Source of the DNA: an uncultured Lachnospiraceae bacterium
GTDB lineage: Bacteria; Bacillota; Clostridia; Lachnospirales; Lachnospiraceae
Direction: 5' to 3'
NCBI GenBank assembly: GCA_910585625.1
Contig: CAJUFQ010000013.1
Span: 1-64,000, forward strand
Length of the DNA: 64,000 bases
Shown in pieces: positions 1 through 8,064 of this stretch. Both the position numbers and the translations under genes were made by a program. Every line of letters begins with the position of its first letter. Position 1 is the first letter of the stretch. The notes under the pieces are model-generated. The model saw nothing but the letters and a program-made list of their open reading frames with translations. It did not search any database and was not told the DNA's origin.

Positions 1-22
1 TTGCCCGACTAAAGCCCGACCC

Positions 23-41
23 GTCCGGCAGTCAGCCGGAC
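23..41. other. Strong hairpin at window edge
   Basis: GTCCGGC at 23-29 pairs with GCCGGAC at 35-41 around a 5-base loop, and the arms can be extended by flanking CCC/GGG. It lies just past the end of the truncated regulator and before an A/T run at 52-60. It may be a terminator, but the gene it would serve is outside the window or decayed. Confidence 0.4.
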
Positions 42-70
42 AGGGAACGGCAAAAATTTTTACATTTCTT

Positions 71-298
71 TTACTTCTTTATCTCACATGAGCAAATGCC
101 TGTCATTTGAAATAATTCGATATCCAGAAACAGAATGTCTATCTGTTGTTTTTGCTGGAGATAATCACATAGCCCTTCTCCCATATACCAAATTTTAATT
201 TCTACCGGAACTTGCTTTTTACCAGCATACTGCAGAATCATCTTTTCAAGAGCAGCACAAATACTTTTTCCGTCATCGCATATCCCAATATTATACAT
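71..298 (-). pseudogene. Truncated LytTR/AgrA-type response regulator (receiver fragment)
   Basis: The protein begins with an aspartate-rich phospho-acceptor pocket (ICDD at residues 5-8) and reaches the phosphorylation-site strand FLDIEL near residue 58. The reading frame then departs from the family pattern and stops at about 75 residues. A complete LytTR regulator has about 240 residues with a C-terminal DNA-binding domain, which is absent. The ATG at 298 is preferred over the GTG at 304 because GGGGGTGAGT lies just upstream. A well-formed promoter precedes it at 391-419, so the remnant may still be transcribed. I read it as the decayed remains of a quorum-sensing or bacteriocin-type two-component system; no partner kinase is visible. 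A short authentic receiver-only protein is possible but less likely because the domain is incomplete. Confidence 0.6.
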
Positions 299-390
299 AC
301 TCACCCCCGAATCCAGCTAATAATAGATAACGTTGCACCACAAACACTCCACCATAATTGATTTGTCTGATTTTCATACTGACAGGACGA

Positions 391-419
391 ATTATATCAT
401 TCTATGTAAATCATTGCAA
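391..419 (-). promoter_or_regulatory. Sigma-A promoter for the truncated regulator
   Basis: On the minus strand TTGCAA (414-419) is separated by exactly 17 bases from TATAAT (391-396). The -35 box overlaps an inverted ATTGCAAT/ATTGCA arrangement that could bind a regulator. Confidence 0.55.
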
Positions 420-495
420 TATTTATTGCATTTTGAGTTTTACCGTTTTTCATGGCAACCATATATCCGCATCAGGCGCTTCAGCCACAAAAGGC

Positions 496-525
496 GCAAA
501 GCCCCGGCATCCCGGCTGGCCTTGC
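496..525 (-). terminator. Possible terminator of amt
   Basis: GCAAAGCC at 496-503 pairs with GGCCTTGC at 518-525 (one G-U), with an inner CCGG/CCGG stem. It lies 22 bases past the amt stop codon and is followed on the minus strand by a short CCTTTTG run. The T-tract is weak. Confidence 0.4.
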
Positions 526-547
526 ACCCTTTCTTACTTCTTAACAA

Positions 548-2296
548 TTATTCCACATCCAGCAACGCTGCCATGTCCTCCTCCCCGGTACGAATCTTGA
601 CAACCTTGGCGACGTCATACACAAAAATCTTGCCATCGCCGATATGCCCGGTAAAGAGCGTTTTCCTCGCCGTCTCGATGACTTTCTCCAGCGGGATATT
701 GCCGCCGATGATTTCAAGCTTCACCTTAGGCAGCAAGGTCGCGTCCATCTCGACGCCGCGGTATTTTTCGCCCGCGCCCCTCTGGATGCCGCAGCCCATC
801 ACCTGGGTCACAGTCATTCCGGTGACGCCCAGCTCGTTCATGGCCTTCCTCAGCTTGTCGTAACGCGACAGCTTTGCCACAACCACCACCTTGTACATGC
901 CTGTGGCTTCCCTAGGAACTGCGGAAACCACCTTGACGGCCGCATCCTTCTGTGCCTCGGAAGCATCCTCATACGCGGAAACCCCAAGGTCGGTGTTCTC
1001 GTTGACGTCCATCATCATCGTGTTAGACACATCCATGATGCTGAACCCGGAGTATGCGGAGGCAAGACCATGCTCGGTGGCGTCCAGGCCGACAATCTCT
1101 TCTTCCTCCGTCACACGCAGGCCCACGGTCGCCTTAATCACGAAGAAAGTTACGGTAATGCAGACCGCTGCCCAGACGCCCACGCTGGCGACTCCCAAAA
1201 GCTGCAGCCCCAGCTGATGGAAGCCGCCGCCATAAAACAGACCGTCAATTTCTGAACCAGGCGCCGTCGAGGTGGCAAAAAGCCCTACGGCAACCGTCCC
1301 CCAGATGCCGTTCATCATATGGACTGCGACTGCGCCTACTGGATCGTCTACATGAAGCTTGTAATCTAAGAGCCATACTCCGAACACGACCAGAAGCCCC
1401 GCAACCGCGCCAATCACAACCGCCCCAAAGCCATCGGTTACGTCACAAGGGGCAGTGATAGCCACCAGACCTGCCAAGGACGCGTTCAAGCACATGGAAA
1501 CATCCGGTTTCCCAAATTTTACCCAAGTAAATACCATGCAGACCACCGTCGCGACCGCCGGAGCAATCGTGGTTGTAAGGAAAATGGATCCTAACTGCGG
1601 GATGGTAGTCGCAGCCGCGCCGTTGAACCCATACCATCCAAACCAGAGGATGAAGCAGCCCAGGCATCCCAATGGTAGGTTATGACCCGGAAACGCATTG
1701 ACTTTCTCCACTTTTCCATCCTTGCCTCTGCTGAATTTGCCAATCCTCGGCCCTAAGATCGCCGCGCCAATCAGCGCGGAGACGCCGCCGACCATATGGA
1801 TAGCGCAGGATCCGGCAAAATCATGGAATCCCATCTGCGCCAGCCAGCCGCCGCCCCAAATCCAATGCGCCTCAATGGGGTAAATCAATGCGGATATCAC
1901 GCCGGAATAAATACAGTAGGACAGGAACTTTGTCCGTTCCGCCATCGCTCCAGATACAATCGTCGCCGTGGTCGCACAAAACACCAGGTTAAATACGAAA
2001 TTGGAAAAATCGAAGTCCGCATACGCCGTAAAGATGTCAAACCCAGGCTTTCCAATCAGTCCCGCCATGTCTTCCCCGAGCAGGAACGAAAAGCCAATCA
2101 GGATGAACACTACCGTGCCGATGCAGAAATCCATAAGGTTCTTCATGAGGATGTTCCCAGAGTTCTTCGCCCTGGTAAATCCTGCCTCCACCATGGCAAA
2201 CCCCGCCTGCATCCAGAATACCAACGCGGCCCCTATCAGGAACCAGATACCGAAGGTATGCTCGCTCACTAAGCTGATAATTGATTCTTGTGTCAT
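548..2296 (-). CDS. amt: Ammonium transporter fused to a C-terminal PII signalling domain
   Basis: This is a 582-residue fusion. Residues 1 to about 410 form a typical Amt/Rh channel with about 11 membrane helices, including the family's conserved histidine-bearing segments. After a linker of roughly 50 residues, residues from about 467 to the end are a complete PII (GlnB/GlnK) domain with the T-loop segment GEKYRGVEM, the IGDGKIFVYDV strand and the RIRTGEEDMAA-like C-terminus. The channel admits ammonium at the membrane; PII domains normally bind ATP/ADP and 2-oxoglutarate and can plug the channel, so here sensor and gate are in one chain. The T-loop tyrosine that E. coli GlnB uridylylates (Tyr51) is a methionine, so uridylylation at that site is not possible. 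GGGAGG lies upstream of the ATG. Type III glutamine synthetase is the next gene upstream. Confidence 0.93.
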   Translation of the reverse strand: MTQESIISLVSEHTFGIWFLIGAALVFWMQAGFAMVEAGFTRAKNSGNILMKNLMDFCIGTVVFILIGFSFLLGEDMAGLIGKPGFDIFTAYADFDFSNFVFNLVFCATTATIVSGAMAERTKFLSYCIYSGVISALIYPIEAHWIWGGGWLAQMGFHDFAGSCAIHMVGGVSALIGAAILGPRIGKFSRGKDGKVEKVNAFPGHNLPLGCLGCFILWFGWYGFNGAAATTIPQLGSIFLTTTIAPAVATVVCMVFTWVKFGKPDVSMCLNASLAGLVAITAPCDVTDGFGAVVIGAVAGLLVVFGVWLLDYKLHVDDPVGAVAVHMMNGIWGTVAVGLFATSTAPGSEIDGLFYGGGFHQLGLQLLGVASVGVWAAVCITVTFFVIKATVGLRVTEEEEIVGLDATEHGLASAYSGFSIMDVSNTMMMDVNENTDLGVSAYEDASEAQKDAAVKVVSAVPREATGMYKVVVVAKLSRYDKLRKAMNELGVTGMTVTQVMGCGIQRGAGEKYRGVEMDATLLPKVKLEIIGGNIPLEKVIETARKTLFTGHIGDGKIFVYDVAKVVKIRTGEEDMAALLDVE

Positions 2297-2324
2297 AATA
2301 ATTCCTCCCTTTCACTTACACTTC

Positions 2325-2363
2325 CACGCTTTAGCGTGACAAGTTCTTCCTAATAAGATAAAA
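2325..2363 (-). repeat. Dispersed intergenic element, copy 1 (upstream of amt)
   Basis: Read on the minus strand, a T-run is followed by ATCTTATTAGGAAGAACTTG and then the small inverted repeat CACGC/GCGTG. The same order of elements occurs before glnN, trpE, metK and the GH43 gene. It sits between a leader hairpin and the amt ribosome-binding site. Confidence 0.6.
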
Positions 2364-2369
2364 AAAGAC

Positions 2370-2398
2370 ACTTCCCCCAAGTTTCCACAGCTTTGTGG
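2370..2398 (-). promoter_or_regulatory. amt leader with two small hairpins and a T-run
   Basis: The 367-base gap between glnN and amt contains the glnN terminator, A/T-rich sequence and this leader. On the minus strand CCAC-AAAGCT-GTGG (2385-2398) has a six-base loop with A at position 1 and G at position 4. It is followed by ACTT-GGGGG-AAGT (2370-2382) and a run of seven T. A six-base loop of this type is the known recognition feature of ANTAR antiterminators, which usually need two such loops; only one is clear here. I find no convincing -35/-10 pair upstream. Confidence 0.35.
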
Positions 2399-2561
2399 TC
2401 TCGTGAAAAATGCCATTTTTCCGTTGTTCACAATTTATTCATTTATGGTTCAAAAAACTTTCATTTTAGCAACATGGAATTTTCATTTCTTTCGCATATA
2501 ATAAAACCATACCAAACGACATAAAAGAATTTACTTTTTGAATAAACTTTTTCATAATAAA

Positions 2562-2587
2562 TGCCAGGGGGCTGACGCTTCCTGGCA
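2562..2587 (-). terminator. Terminator of glnN
   Basis: TGCCAGG (2562-2568) pairs with CCTGGCA (2581-2587). On the minus strand the stem is followed by TTTATT. It lies about 80 bases past the glnN stop codon and separates glnN from amt. Confidence 0.6.
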
Positions 2588-2663
2588 TCCTCCCTTTTTG
2601 GGGACAGTCCAGCCATCCTCCCATATCCGGGAAGGATTGTCCGGCTGAACTGTATTCTTGTTG

Positions 2664-4778
2664 TCAGACCTCGAAAATCAAATCTCCATAAGAAGGCATC
2701 GGCCACATTTCCTTATCGACAATCATCTCCAGCTTGTCAATCGGCGCCCGCAGCGCGTCCATGGCTGTCTTCACCTCATCGCGGAAGAATGCTGCCTGCG
2801 CCCTTCCCTCTTCAATCGCACCGCCTTGGGCAGTAATCTCACTAAGTTTTACAAGCGCTTCTTTTGCTTCCGCCAAAAGTCCGGAGACCTCTTTCAGCAA
2901 ATCTGTCTGTGTGCTGATATCCGCATCGCACGCAGCCTTTACCGCATTGATGGAATTCGCCAGAGAGGTCGTATATTTTATCACTGCCGGGATAATCTGC
3001 TTGCCTGCCATGTCAATCATGGTACGCGCCTCAATGTTGAGCGCTTTCGCATAATTTTCGTAGAGGATTTCTCCCCTGGACGCCAGTTCTGCCTCTGTAA
3101 ATACGTTGAACTTCTCAAAAAGTGCGATTGATTTCTCAGTGGTCAATGCCGGAACTGCGTCCACCATGTTCTTGATGTTCGGAAGCCCGCGCCGCTCAGC
3201 CTCTTTAAGCCACTCGTCAGAATAGCCGTTGCCGTTAAACACGATCCTCTGGTGCGCGGACGCCTGGTCTTTGATGAGATCGTGTACCGCCTCCTCAAAA
3301 TTATCCGCCTTCTCCAGAATATCGCACACATCGCAAAATGCCTCTGCAACGATGGTGTTCAATACCACGTTCGGCGGGGCAATGGAGTCGTTAGAGCCGA
3401 CCATACGGAACTCGAACTTATTTCCGGTAAAGGCAAACGGTGAAGTACGGTTACGGTCCGTAGCGTCCGTCATGAAATCCGGCAGCGACTTCACGCCTGT
3501 CTGCAGCACCTGGCCTTTCAGGCTTCTGGTAGCCTCTCCGGTACTGATAAGCTGCGCCATCACATCCTGCAGCTGTTCCCCAAGGAATATGGAAATTATC
3601 GCTGGCGGAGCCTCATTCGCCCCCAGCCTGTGATCGTTCCCTGCGTCCGCTGCAGACTCCCGGAGCAAATCAGCATGGGTGTCGACCGCTTTGAGGATAC
3701 AAGTCAGCACTAGCAAGAACTGGATGTTCTCATGCGGCGTCTTTCCGGGATCGAGCATATTAATCCCATCGTCTGTCGTAAGCGACCAGTTGTTATGCTT
3801 ACCAGAACCATTCACGCCCTGAAATGGTTTCTCATGAAGCAGGCAGCGCAGCCCATGCCTGCCCGCAACCTTCTTAAGGGTCTCCATTACCAGCTGATTG
3901 TGGTCTACCGCAATGTTTGCCTCCGCATAAATCGGCGCAAGCTCATGCTGTGCCGGCGCAACCTCGTTGTGCTGCGTCTTGGCGCTGACGCCCAGCTTCC
4001 ACAGCTCCTTGTTCACATCTTTCATATATGCCGCAATCCGCTCCCGGATTGCCCCGAAATAGTGATCGTCCATTTCCTGCCCTTTGGGAGGCATGGCCCC
4101 GAATAAGGTGCGCCCGGTAAAAATCAGGTCTTTCCTTTTAAGGTACTTCTGGCGGTCAACCAGGAAATATTCCTGCTCTGCCCCGACAGAAGGCGTCACC
4201 CTCTTGGACGTCGTGTTGCCAAACAGGCGGAGCAGCCGCAAAGACTGCTGGTTGACAGCTTCCATGGAGCGCAGGAGCGGCGTCTTCTGATCGAGGGCTT
4301 CCCCGGTGTAAGAGCAAAATGCCGTGGGGATGCAGAGCGTCGCGCCCGCCGCATCCTGACGGACAAATGCCGGGGAGGTACAGTCCCATGCCGTGTACCC
4401 CCGTGCCTCGAACGTTGCCCGCAGGCCGCCGGAGGGGAAGGAAGAGGCATCCGGCTCGCCTTTGATCAGCTCTTTCCCGGAGAAACTCATCAGCACTTTG
4501 CCGTTTGGCATGGGCGCCGTGATAAAGGAATCGTGCTTTTCTGCCGTCACGCCTGTGAGCGGCTGGAACCAGTGGGTGAAATGCGTGGCCCCTTTCTCAA
4601 TCGCCCATTCTTTCATCTCATGGGCCACTACGTCCGCAGTCTCCAGATCCATCTCCCGGTCTTCCTGGATTACCTCTTTGAGTTTCTTGTAAACCTTCTT
4701 GGGCAAGCGTTCCTGCATGACTGCATCATTGAATACGTTTTCCCCAAATATCTCGGATACATTGATAAAATCGCTCAT
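2664..4778 (-). CDS. glnN: Type III glutamine synthetase
   Basis: The enzyme makes glutamine from glutamate, ammonia and ATP. At 704 residues it has the length of the GSIII class, compared with about 450 for GSI. The GSIII N-terminal domain is followed by the catalytic domain with EVAPAQHELAPIYAEAN and the NGSGKHNNWSL motif, then a long helical C-terminal region. The ATG at 4778 is chosen over the ATG at 4802 because GGAAGTAGAG lies directly before it and the protein then begins with the usual MSDFINVSEIF-type sequence. A probable attenuator and a promoter lie upstream. The Amt-PII gene follows after a terminator, so both ammonium-assimilation genes sit together but can be transcribed separately. 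Confidence 0.95.
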   Translation of the reverse strand: MSDFINVSEIFGENVFNDAVMQERLPKKVYKKLKEVIQEDREMDLETADVVAHEMKEWAIEKGATHFTHWFQPLTGVTAEKHDSFITAPMPNGKVLMSFSGKELIKGEPDASSFPSGGLRATFEARGYTAWDCTSPAFVRQDAAGATLCIPTAFCSYTGEALDQKTPLLRSMEAVNQQSLRLLRLFGNTTSKRVTPSVGAEQEYFLVDRQKYLKRKDLIFTGRTLFGAMPPKGQEMDDHYFGAIRERIAAYMKDVNKELWKLGVSAKTQHNEVAPAQHELAPIYAEANIAVDHNQLVMETLKKVAGRHGLRCLLHEKPFQGVNGSGKHNNWSLTTDDGINMLDPGKTPHENIQFLLVLTCILKAVDTHADLLRESAADAGNDHRLGANEAPPAIISIFLGEQLQDVMAQLISTGEATRSLKGQVLQTGVKSLPDFMTDATDRNRTSPFAFTGNKFEFRMVGSNDSIAPPNVVLNTIVAEAFCDVCDILEKADNFEEAVHDLIKDQASAHQRIVFNGNGYSDEWLKEAERRGLPNIKNMVDAVPALTTEKSIALFEKFNVFTEAELASRGEILYENYAKALNIEARTMIDMAGKQIIPAVIKYTTSLANSINAVKAACDADISTQTDLLKEVSGLLAEAKEALVKLSEITAQGGAIEEGRAQAAFFRDEVKTAMDALRAPIDKLEMIVDKEMWPMPSYGDLIFEV

Positions 4779-4840
4779 ATCTCTACTTCCTTTCCCTTTC
4801 ATAAGCAGACGCGTCCGCTTTGTCTCTAATTTAGAAGTTC

Positions 4841-4864
4841 CCTGATCTTTCCTATAAGAGAAAA
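4841..4864 (-). repeat. Dispersed intergenic element, copy 2 (upstream of glnN, partial)
   Basis: On the minus strand TTTTCTCTTATAGGAAAGAT follows the attenuator hairpin directly and matches the first half of the element seen before metK. The CACGC/GCGTG arm is not preserved here. Confidence 0.4.
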
Positions 4865-4910
4865 GGGCATTCCAATCCTATTGGAACACCCTTGTTCTAC
4901 GTCTCTTATA
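4853..4910 (-). promoter_or_regulatory. glnN leader attenuator-like structure
   Basis: A perfect 9-base outer pairing (TATAAGAGA at 4853-4861 with TCTCTTATA at 4902-4910) encloses an inner hairpin in which TTCCAAT pairs with ATTGGAA and flanking GGG with CCC. On the minus strand the inner hairpin is followed by TTTTCTCTT, so it resembles an intrinsic terminator just after the predicted transcription start. The outer stem and the T-run share bases, which suggests two alternative folds. The ligand or protein that would switch it is unknown. Confidence 0.5.
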
Positions 4911-4920
4911 CCTGTTAATT

Positions 4921-4949
4921 AAGATACCCTACTTCACTCGGAAATGCAA
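4921..4949 (-). promoter_or_regulatory. Probable glnN promoter
   Basis: On the minus strand TTGCAT (4944-4949) lies 17 bases before TATCTT (4921-4926). Transcription would begin near 4914, immediately before the attenuator-like structure. Confidence 0.5.
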
Positions 4950-5036
4950 TAGAAAATTCAGAAAAAATTTATTTTTTGCTATTTCGGATAAATTCAGCGT
5001 AATCTTGTTATTTTTTTGTTACTATTGCTGTTATGT

Positions 5037-5900
5037 TCAGGCTTTTCCAACAGATCCGAACAATTCCATCTTCTCTGTAACGGTTGCTTTGATAGCCTCT
5101 ACGCCTGGTGCAAGCACTTTACGCGGGTCAAATCCTTTGCCTTCCAGGTCTTTTCCATCCTCGATGTATTTCCTTACGGCAGCGGTGAAGGAAATCTGGC
5201 ACTCTGTATTTACGTTAATCTTAGCTACGCCAAGAGAGATAGCTTTCTTAATCATGTCTTCCGGGATTCCGGTACCGCCGTGAAGCACTAACGGCATCTC
5301 GCCTGTCTTCTGCTGTACAGCGTCCAATGTCTCAAAGCTGAGTCCTGCCCAATTTTCCGGATATTTGCCATGGATGTTGCCGATGCCTGCTGCAAGCATA
5401 TCTACGCCCAGGTCTGCGATTGCCTTGCACTCATCGGGATCTGCACATTCGCCTGCGCCGATAACGCCGTCTTCCTCGCCGCCGATTGCGCCAACCTCTG
5501 CCTCGATAGACATCCCCTTGTCATGTGCAATCTTCACAAGCTCTGTCGTCTTGGTCACGTTCTCATCGATTGGATAGTGGGAACCGTCAAACATGATCGA
5601 TGAAAATCCTGCTTCCACGCATTTGAGACATGCTTCATAGCTGCCGTGGTCAAGATGCAGTGCGACAGGAACAGTGATGTTCAGCTCTTTCAGCATGCCG
5701 TTTACCATGCCAACGACTGTGGTATAACCGCACATATATTTCCCAGCGCCCTCGGAAACACCCAGGATTACCGGGGAATTGAGTTCCTGTGCTGTCTGTA
5801 AGATAATTTTCGTCCACTCAAGGTTGTTGATGTTGAACTGGCCAACAGCGTAATGTCCTTTTTTTGCTTTCTGTAACATTTCTTTTGCAGATACTAACAT
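5037..5900 (-). CDS. fba: Class II fructose-1,6-bisphosphate aldolase
   Basis: This glycolytic and gluconeogenic enzyme reversibly cleaves fructose 1,6-bisphosphate to dihydroxyacetone phosphate and glyceraldehyde 3-phosphate. The 287-residue sequence is a complete zinc-dependent class II aldolase: HLDHG near residue 82 carries the catalytic aspartate and a metal histidine, EAEVG and NIHGKY supply further metal and substrate ligands, and LHGGTG and INVNTE form the phosphate-binding region. GGAGG lies nine bases before the ATG. It is transcribed alone; a hairpin and 161 bases separate it from the lipid kinase gene upstream. Related aldolases act on tagatose bisphosphate, so the substrate is assigned from overall similarity. 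Confidence 0.93.
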   Translation of the reverse strand: MLVSAKEMLQKAKKGHYAVGQFNINNLEWTKIILQTAQELNSPVILGVSEGAGKYMCGYTTVVGMVNGMLKELNITVPVALHLDHGSYEACLKCVEAGFSSIMFDGSHYPIDENVTKTTELVKIAHDKGMSIEAEVGAIGGEEDGVIGAGECADPDECKAIADLGVDMLAAGIGNIHGKYPENWAGLSFETLDAVQQKTGEMPLVLHGGTGIPEDMIKKAISLGVAKINVNTECQISFTAAVRKYIEDGKDLEGKGFDPRKVLAPGVEAIKATVTEKMELFGSVGKA

Positions 5901-5960
5901 TTCTTTTCCTCCATTTCTGTCCTCTGCCGCCTTGCAGAAAACACTGTCTTATTTTGCTGG

Positions 5961-5983
5961 GCGAAGCTTTCGTAAGGCTTCGC
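5961..5983 (-). terminator. Hairpin between the lipid kinase gene and fba
   Basis: GCGAAGC (5961-5967) pairs with GCTTCGC (5977-5983). On the minus strand it is followed by CCCAGCAAAATAAG without a real T-tract, so it may be a weak terminator of the upstream operon or a 5' stabilising hairpin of the fba mRNA. Confidence 0.35.
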
Positions 5984-6061
5984 TTCATACTGTATAGTTT
6001 ACCTTATTTTTTCCAAAAAGAAAAGGGGTTTCTGCAAAGATTTTACTGCAAAGGAAACAGT

Positions 6062-6967
6062 TCAGCTGTGAGCCATTTCATGGCTGACGATGATTTCCAC
6101 CGCCTGCTTCTTTGCCGATATGGTAACATCTTTGTGTTTCCCTCCATACTCCCCGTCCAGCGTCCATGCCACGTCTTCACAAGCCTCCACTTTCAGGCAG
6201 TCCGTCTTAAACGTATAGATAAGATCCGTATTGTCAATCAGATTCGTCAGACTGGCGATGATTTCATTCAGCTCCATGGGGTTCCTCGGCATCTGGATTA
6301 AGGTAACCTCAAAAAGGCCGTCGTTGAGCTTGACATTCTTACCCGTGATGTTGCGGAACCCACCCGCAGAAACAGAATTCGTGACCATACCATAGATGAA
6401 ATGCCCTTCAATCTCCCGGTCCCCGCTGGAAATCTTAAGAAAATAGGGCTGCACTGCCGGAATGCGCTTCACCCCCTCTATAATATAGGCAAAATGGCCA
6501 ATCCGATTCTTCCGTTCCTGGCTGGTGGCGTAAGACACATCCGTAAACAGCCCAAAAGCGGCGATATACACGAAATGCTTTCCATTGAAATTTCCGACGT
6601 CACAGGCATAGGGAACGCCGCTCACAGCCAGCTGCGCAGCCCTGCCCATGTCCTTGGGGATTTTCAGGGAAGACGCGAAATCGTTCGTACTCCCGGAAGG
6701 AATATAACCAATCGGCACTTTCCACTCACGGCGCATCATCCCGCCCACTACCTCATCCAGGGTTCCGTCCCCGCCGCTGCAGACCACCAGATGGTACTCC
6801 CCGGCATGTTCCTCCACCAGCTCCATGGCGTCCTGGGGCTTCTGTGTCGGATAGATGACCACCTCATATCCATTTTTCACAAACTGATCCACGATTTCCA
6901 GCAGCTTATTTCTGATCAGCCCCTTTCCTGAAAGGGGGTTAAATACAAACAACAGTCTTTTCTTCAC
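6062..6967 (-). CDS. YegS/BmrU-family diacylglycerol (lipid) kinase
   Basis: The 301-residue protein has the diacylglycerol kinase catalytic fold: an N-terminal FNPLSGKG nucleotide-binding segment, the glycine-rich SGGDGTLDEVVGG motif around residue 80 and GYIPSGSTNDFA that contacts ATP, followed by a C-terminal beta-rich lipid domain. Members phosphorylate diacylglycerol or related lipids and recycle diacylglycerol released during lipoteichoic acid synthesis; the exact lipid is not determinable here. Translation appears to start at a GTG with GGGGTGATT upstream. It lies 45 bases downstream of whiA and is probably the last gene of the ftsH-to-whiA run. Confidence 0.85.
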   Translation of the reverse strand: MKKRLLFVFNPLSGKGLIRNKLLEIVDQFVKNGYEVVIYPTQKPQDAMELVEEHAGEYHLVVCSGGDGTLDEVVGGMMRREWKVPIGYIPSGSTNDFASSLKIPKDMGRAAQLAVSGVPYACDVGNFNGKHFVYIAAFGLFTDVSYATSQERKNRIGHFAYIIEGVKRIPAVQPYFLKISSGDREIEGHFIYGMVTNSVSAGGFRNITGKNVKLNDGLFEVTLIQMPRNPMELNEIIASLTNLIDNTDLIYTFKTDCLKVEACEDVAWTLDGEYGGKHKDVTISAKKQAVEIIVSHEMAHS

Positions 6968-7012
6968 TAGGAATCACCCCTTCTTCGCTCGCCTCATGCT
7001 CTTACAGCCGCC

Positions 7013-7966
7013 TCATACGTGCCCTGGCTTCCGTAAATCCTCCGCAATCTCACACAGCTTACGCAGCCTGTGATTCACGCCTGATTTCCCAACCGGAGGC
7101 TCGAGGTAAGTTCCCAGCTCCTTTAAAGGCGCCTCCGGGTACTCCAGGCGCAGCAACGCAATTTCCCTCAGGCTGTCTGAGAGACTGTCAAGCCCACGCA
7201 CGGACTTAATGAAGTTGATATCTTCCACTTGCTTGACCGCCGCGCTCACCGTCTTGTTGATGTTTGCAGTCTCGCAGTTTACCTGGCGGTTGACAGAGTT
7301 GCGCATCTCCTTGAGTATGCGGATATTCTCCAGATTCATCAACGCCACATGCGCTTCCATGATGTTGAGCAAATCTACAATCTGGGAACCCTCTTTCAGG
7401 TACACGATATGGCTCTTCTTTCGCTGGACAATCTTCGCGTCCATCCCAAAACTGTTGATAATCTCCTGCAGCTGCCGCGCTTTGGGCAGCCCGCTGCAGA
7501 CGACCTCCAGATGGTAAGACTTTTCAGGGTCGCTCATGGAGCCTGCACTCAGGAACGCCCCCCGGATGAATGCCCTGCGACAGCATGTATTCTGCACCAA
7601 GAGCCGGCTCGTAAGCCCGCCGGCCCGTATATCTTCTCCATTTTCATTCTGCCATTTCACTGCCAGCAGCACCTTCCTGATTTCCTCCGGCACAACCAGG
7701 GAAATCACGAAAATCCTGCTCTTATGGAGATAGACATTCTGCCTGACGGCGATGCTTACGTTTGCATGGAACGTCTTTCTCATCAAGACAAAATATTTCC
7801 GGGCAAGCGAGAGGTTTTCCGTATAGACGCGCAGTGCCTTTCCTCCCTGCATTTCCTCCAGCTTGCCCACAAAACCTAAAATCGCTGCAATCTCTGCGAT
7901 CCGGCAATGCCGGCTCTTGTGGAACTGCCGCGATAATTCCTCTTTTACTTCACCCGAAAACGACAT
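7013..7966 (-). CDS. whiA: DNA-binding protein WhiA
   Basis: WhiA joins an N-terminal domain derived from LAGLIDADG homing endonucleases (without nuclease activity in studied members) to a C-terminal helix-turn-helix domain. In streptomycetes it activates sporulation genes and in Bacillus it affects cell division and chromosome segregation. The 317-residue protein starts with the conserved SFSGEVKEEL segment, has RRAFIRGAFLSAGSMSDPEK in the middle and ends in the RLEYPEAPLKELG...VNHRLRKL helix-turn-helix. The ribosome-binding site is weak (GGCGGGG). It follows rapZ by 98 bases. The usual third member of this conserved cluster, yvcK (a gluconeogenesis factor normally between rapZ and whiA), is missing. 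Confidence 0.95.
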   Translation of the reverse strand: MSFSGEVKEELSRQFHKSRHCRIAEIAAILGFVGKLEEMQGGKALRVYTENLSLARKYFVLMRKTFHANVSIAVRQNVYLHKSRIFVISLVVPEEIRKVLLAVKWQNENGEDIRAGGLTSRLLVQNTCCRRAFIRGAFLSAGSMSDPEKSYHLEVVCSGLPKARQLQEIINSFGMDAKIVQRKKSHIVYLKEGSQIVDLLNIMEAHVALMNLENIRILKEMRNSVNRQVNCETANINKTVSAAVKQVEDINFIKSVRGLDSLSDSLREIALLRLEYPEAPLKELGTYLEPPVGKSGVNHRLRKLCEIAEDLRKPGHV

Positions 7967-8064
7967 CTATCTGCCCCGCCTTTATCCAGTATATGCAATG
8001 ATTTGGAGATATCATGCCACCGGAATATCAATAAACCCTGGCCTGGCATCGCCTGCCTCCCGCG

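Noticed and set aside
2461..2706. Small minus-strand frame overlapping the end of glnN
   Set aside because: It spans the glnN terminator, overlaps the gene end in another frame and lacks a ribosome-binding site.
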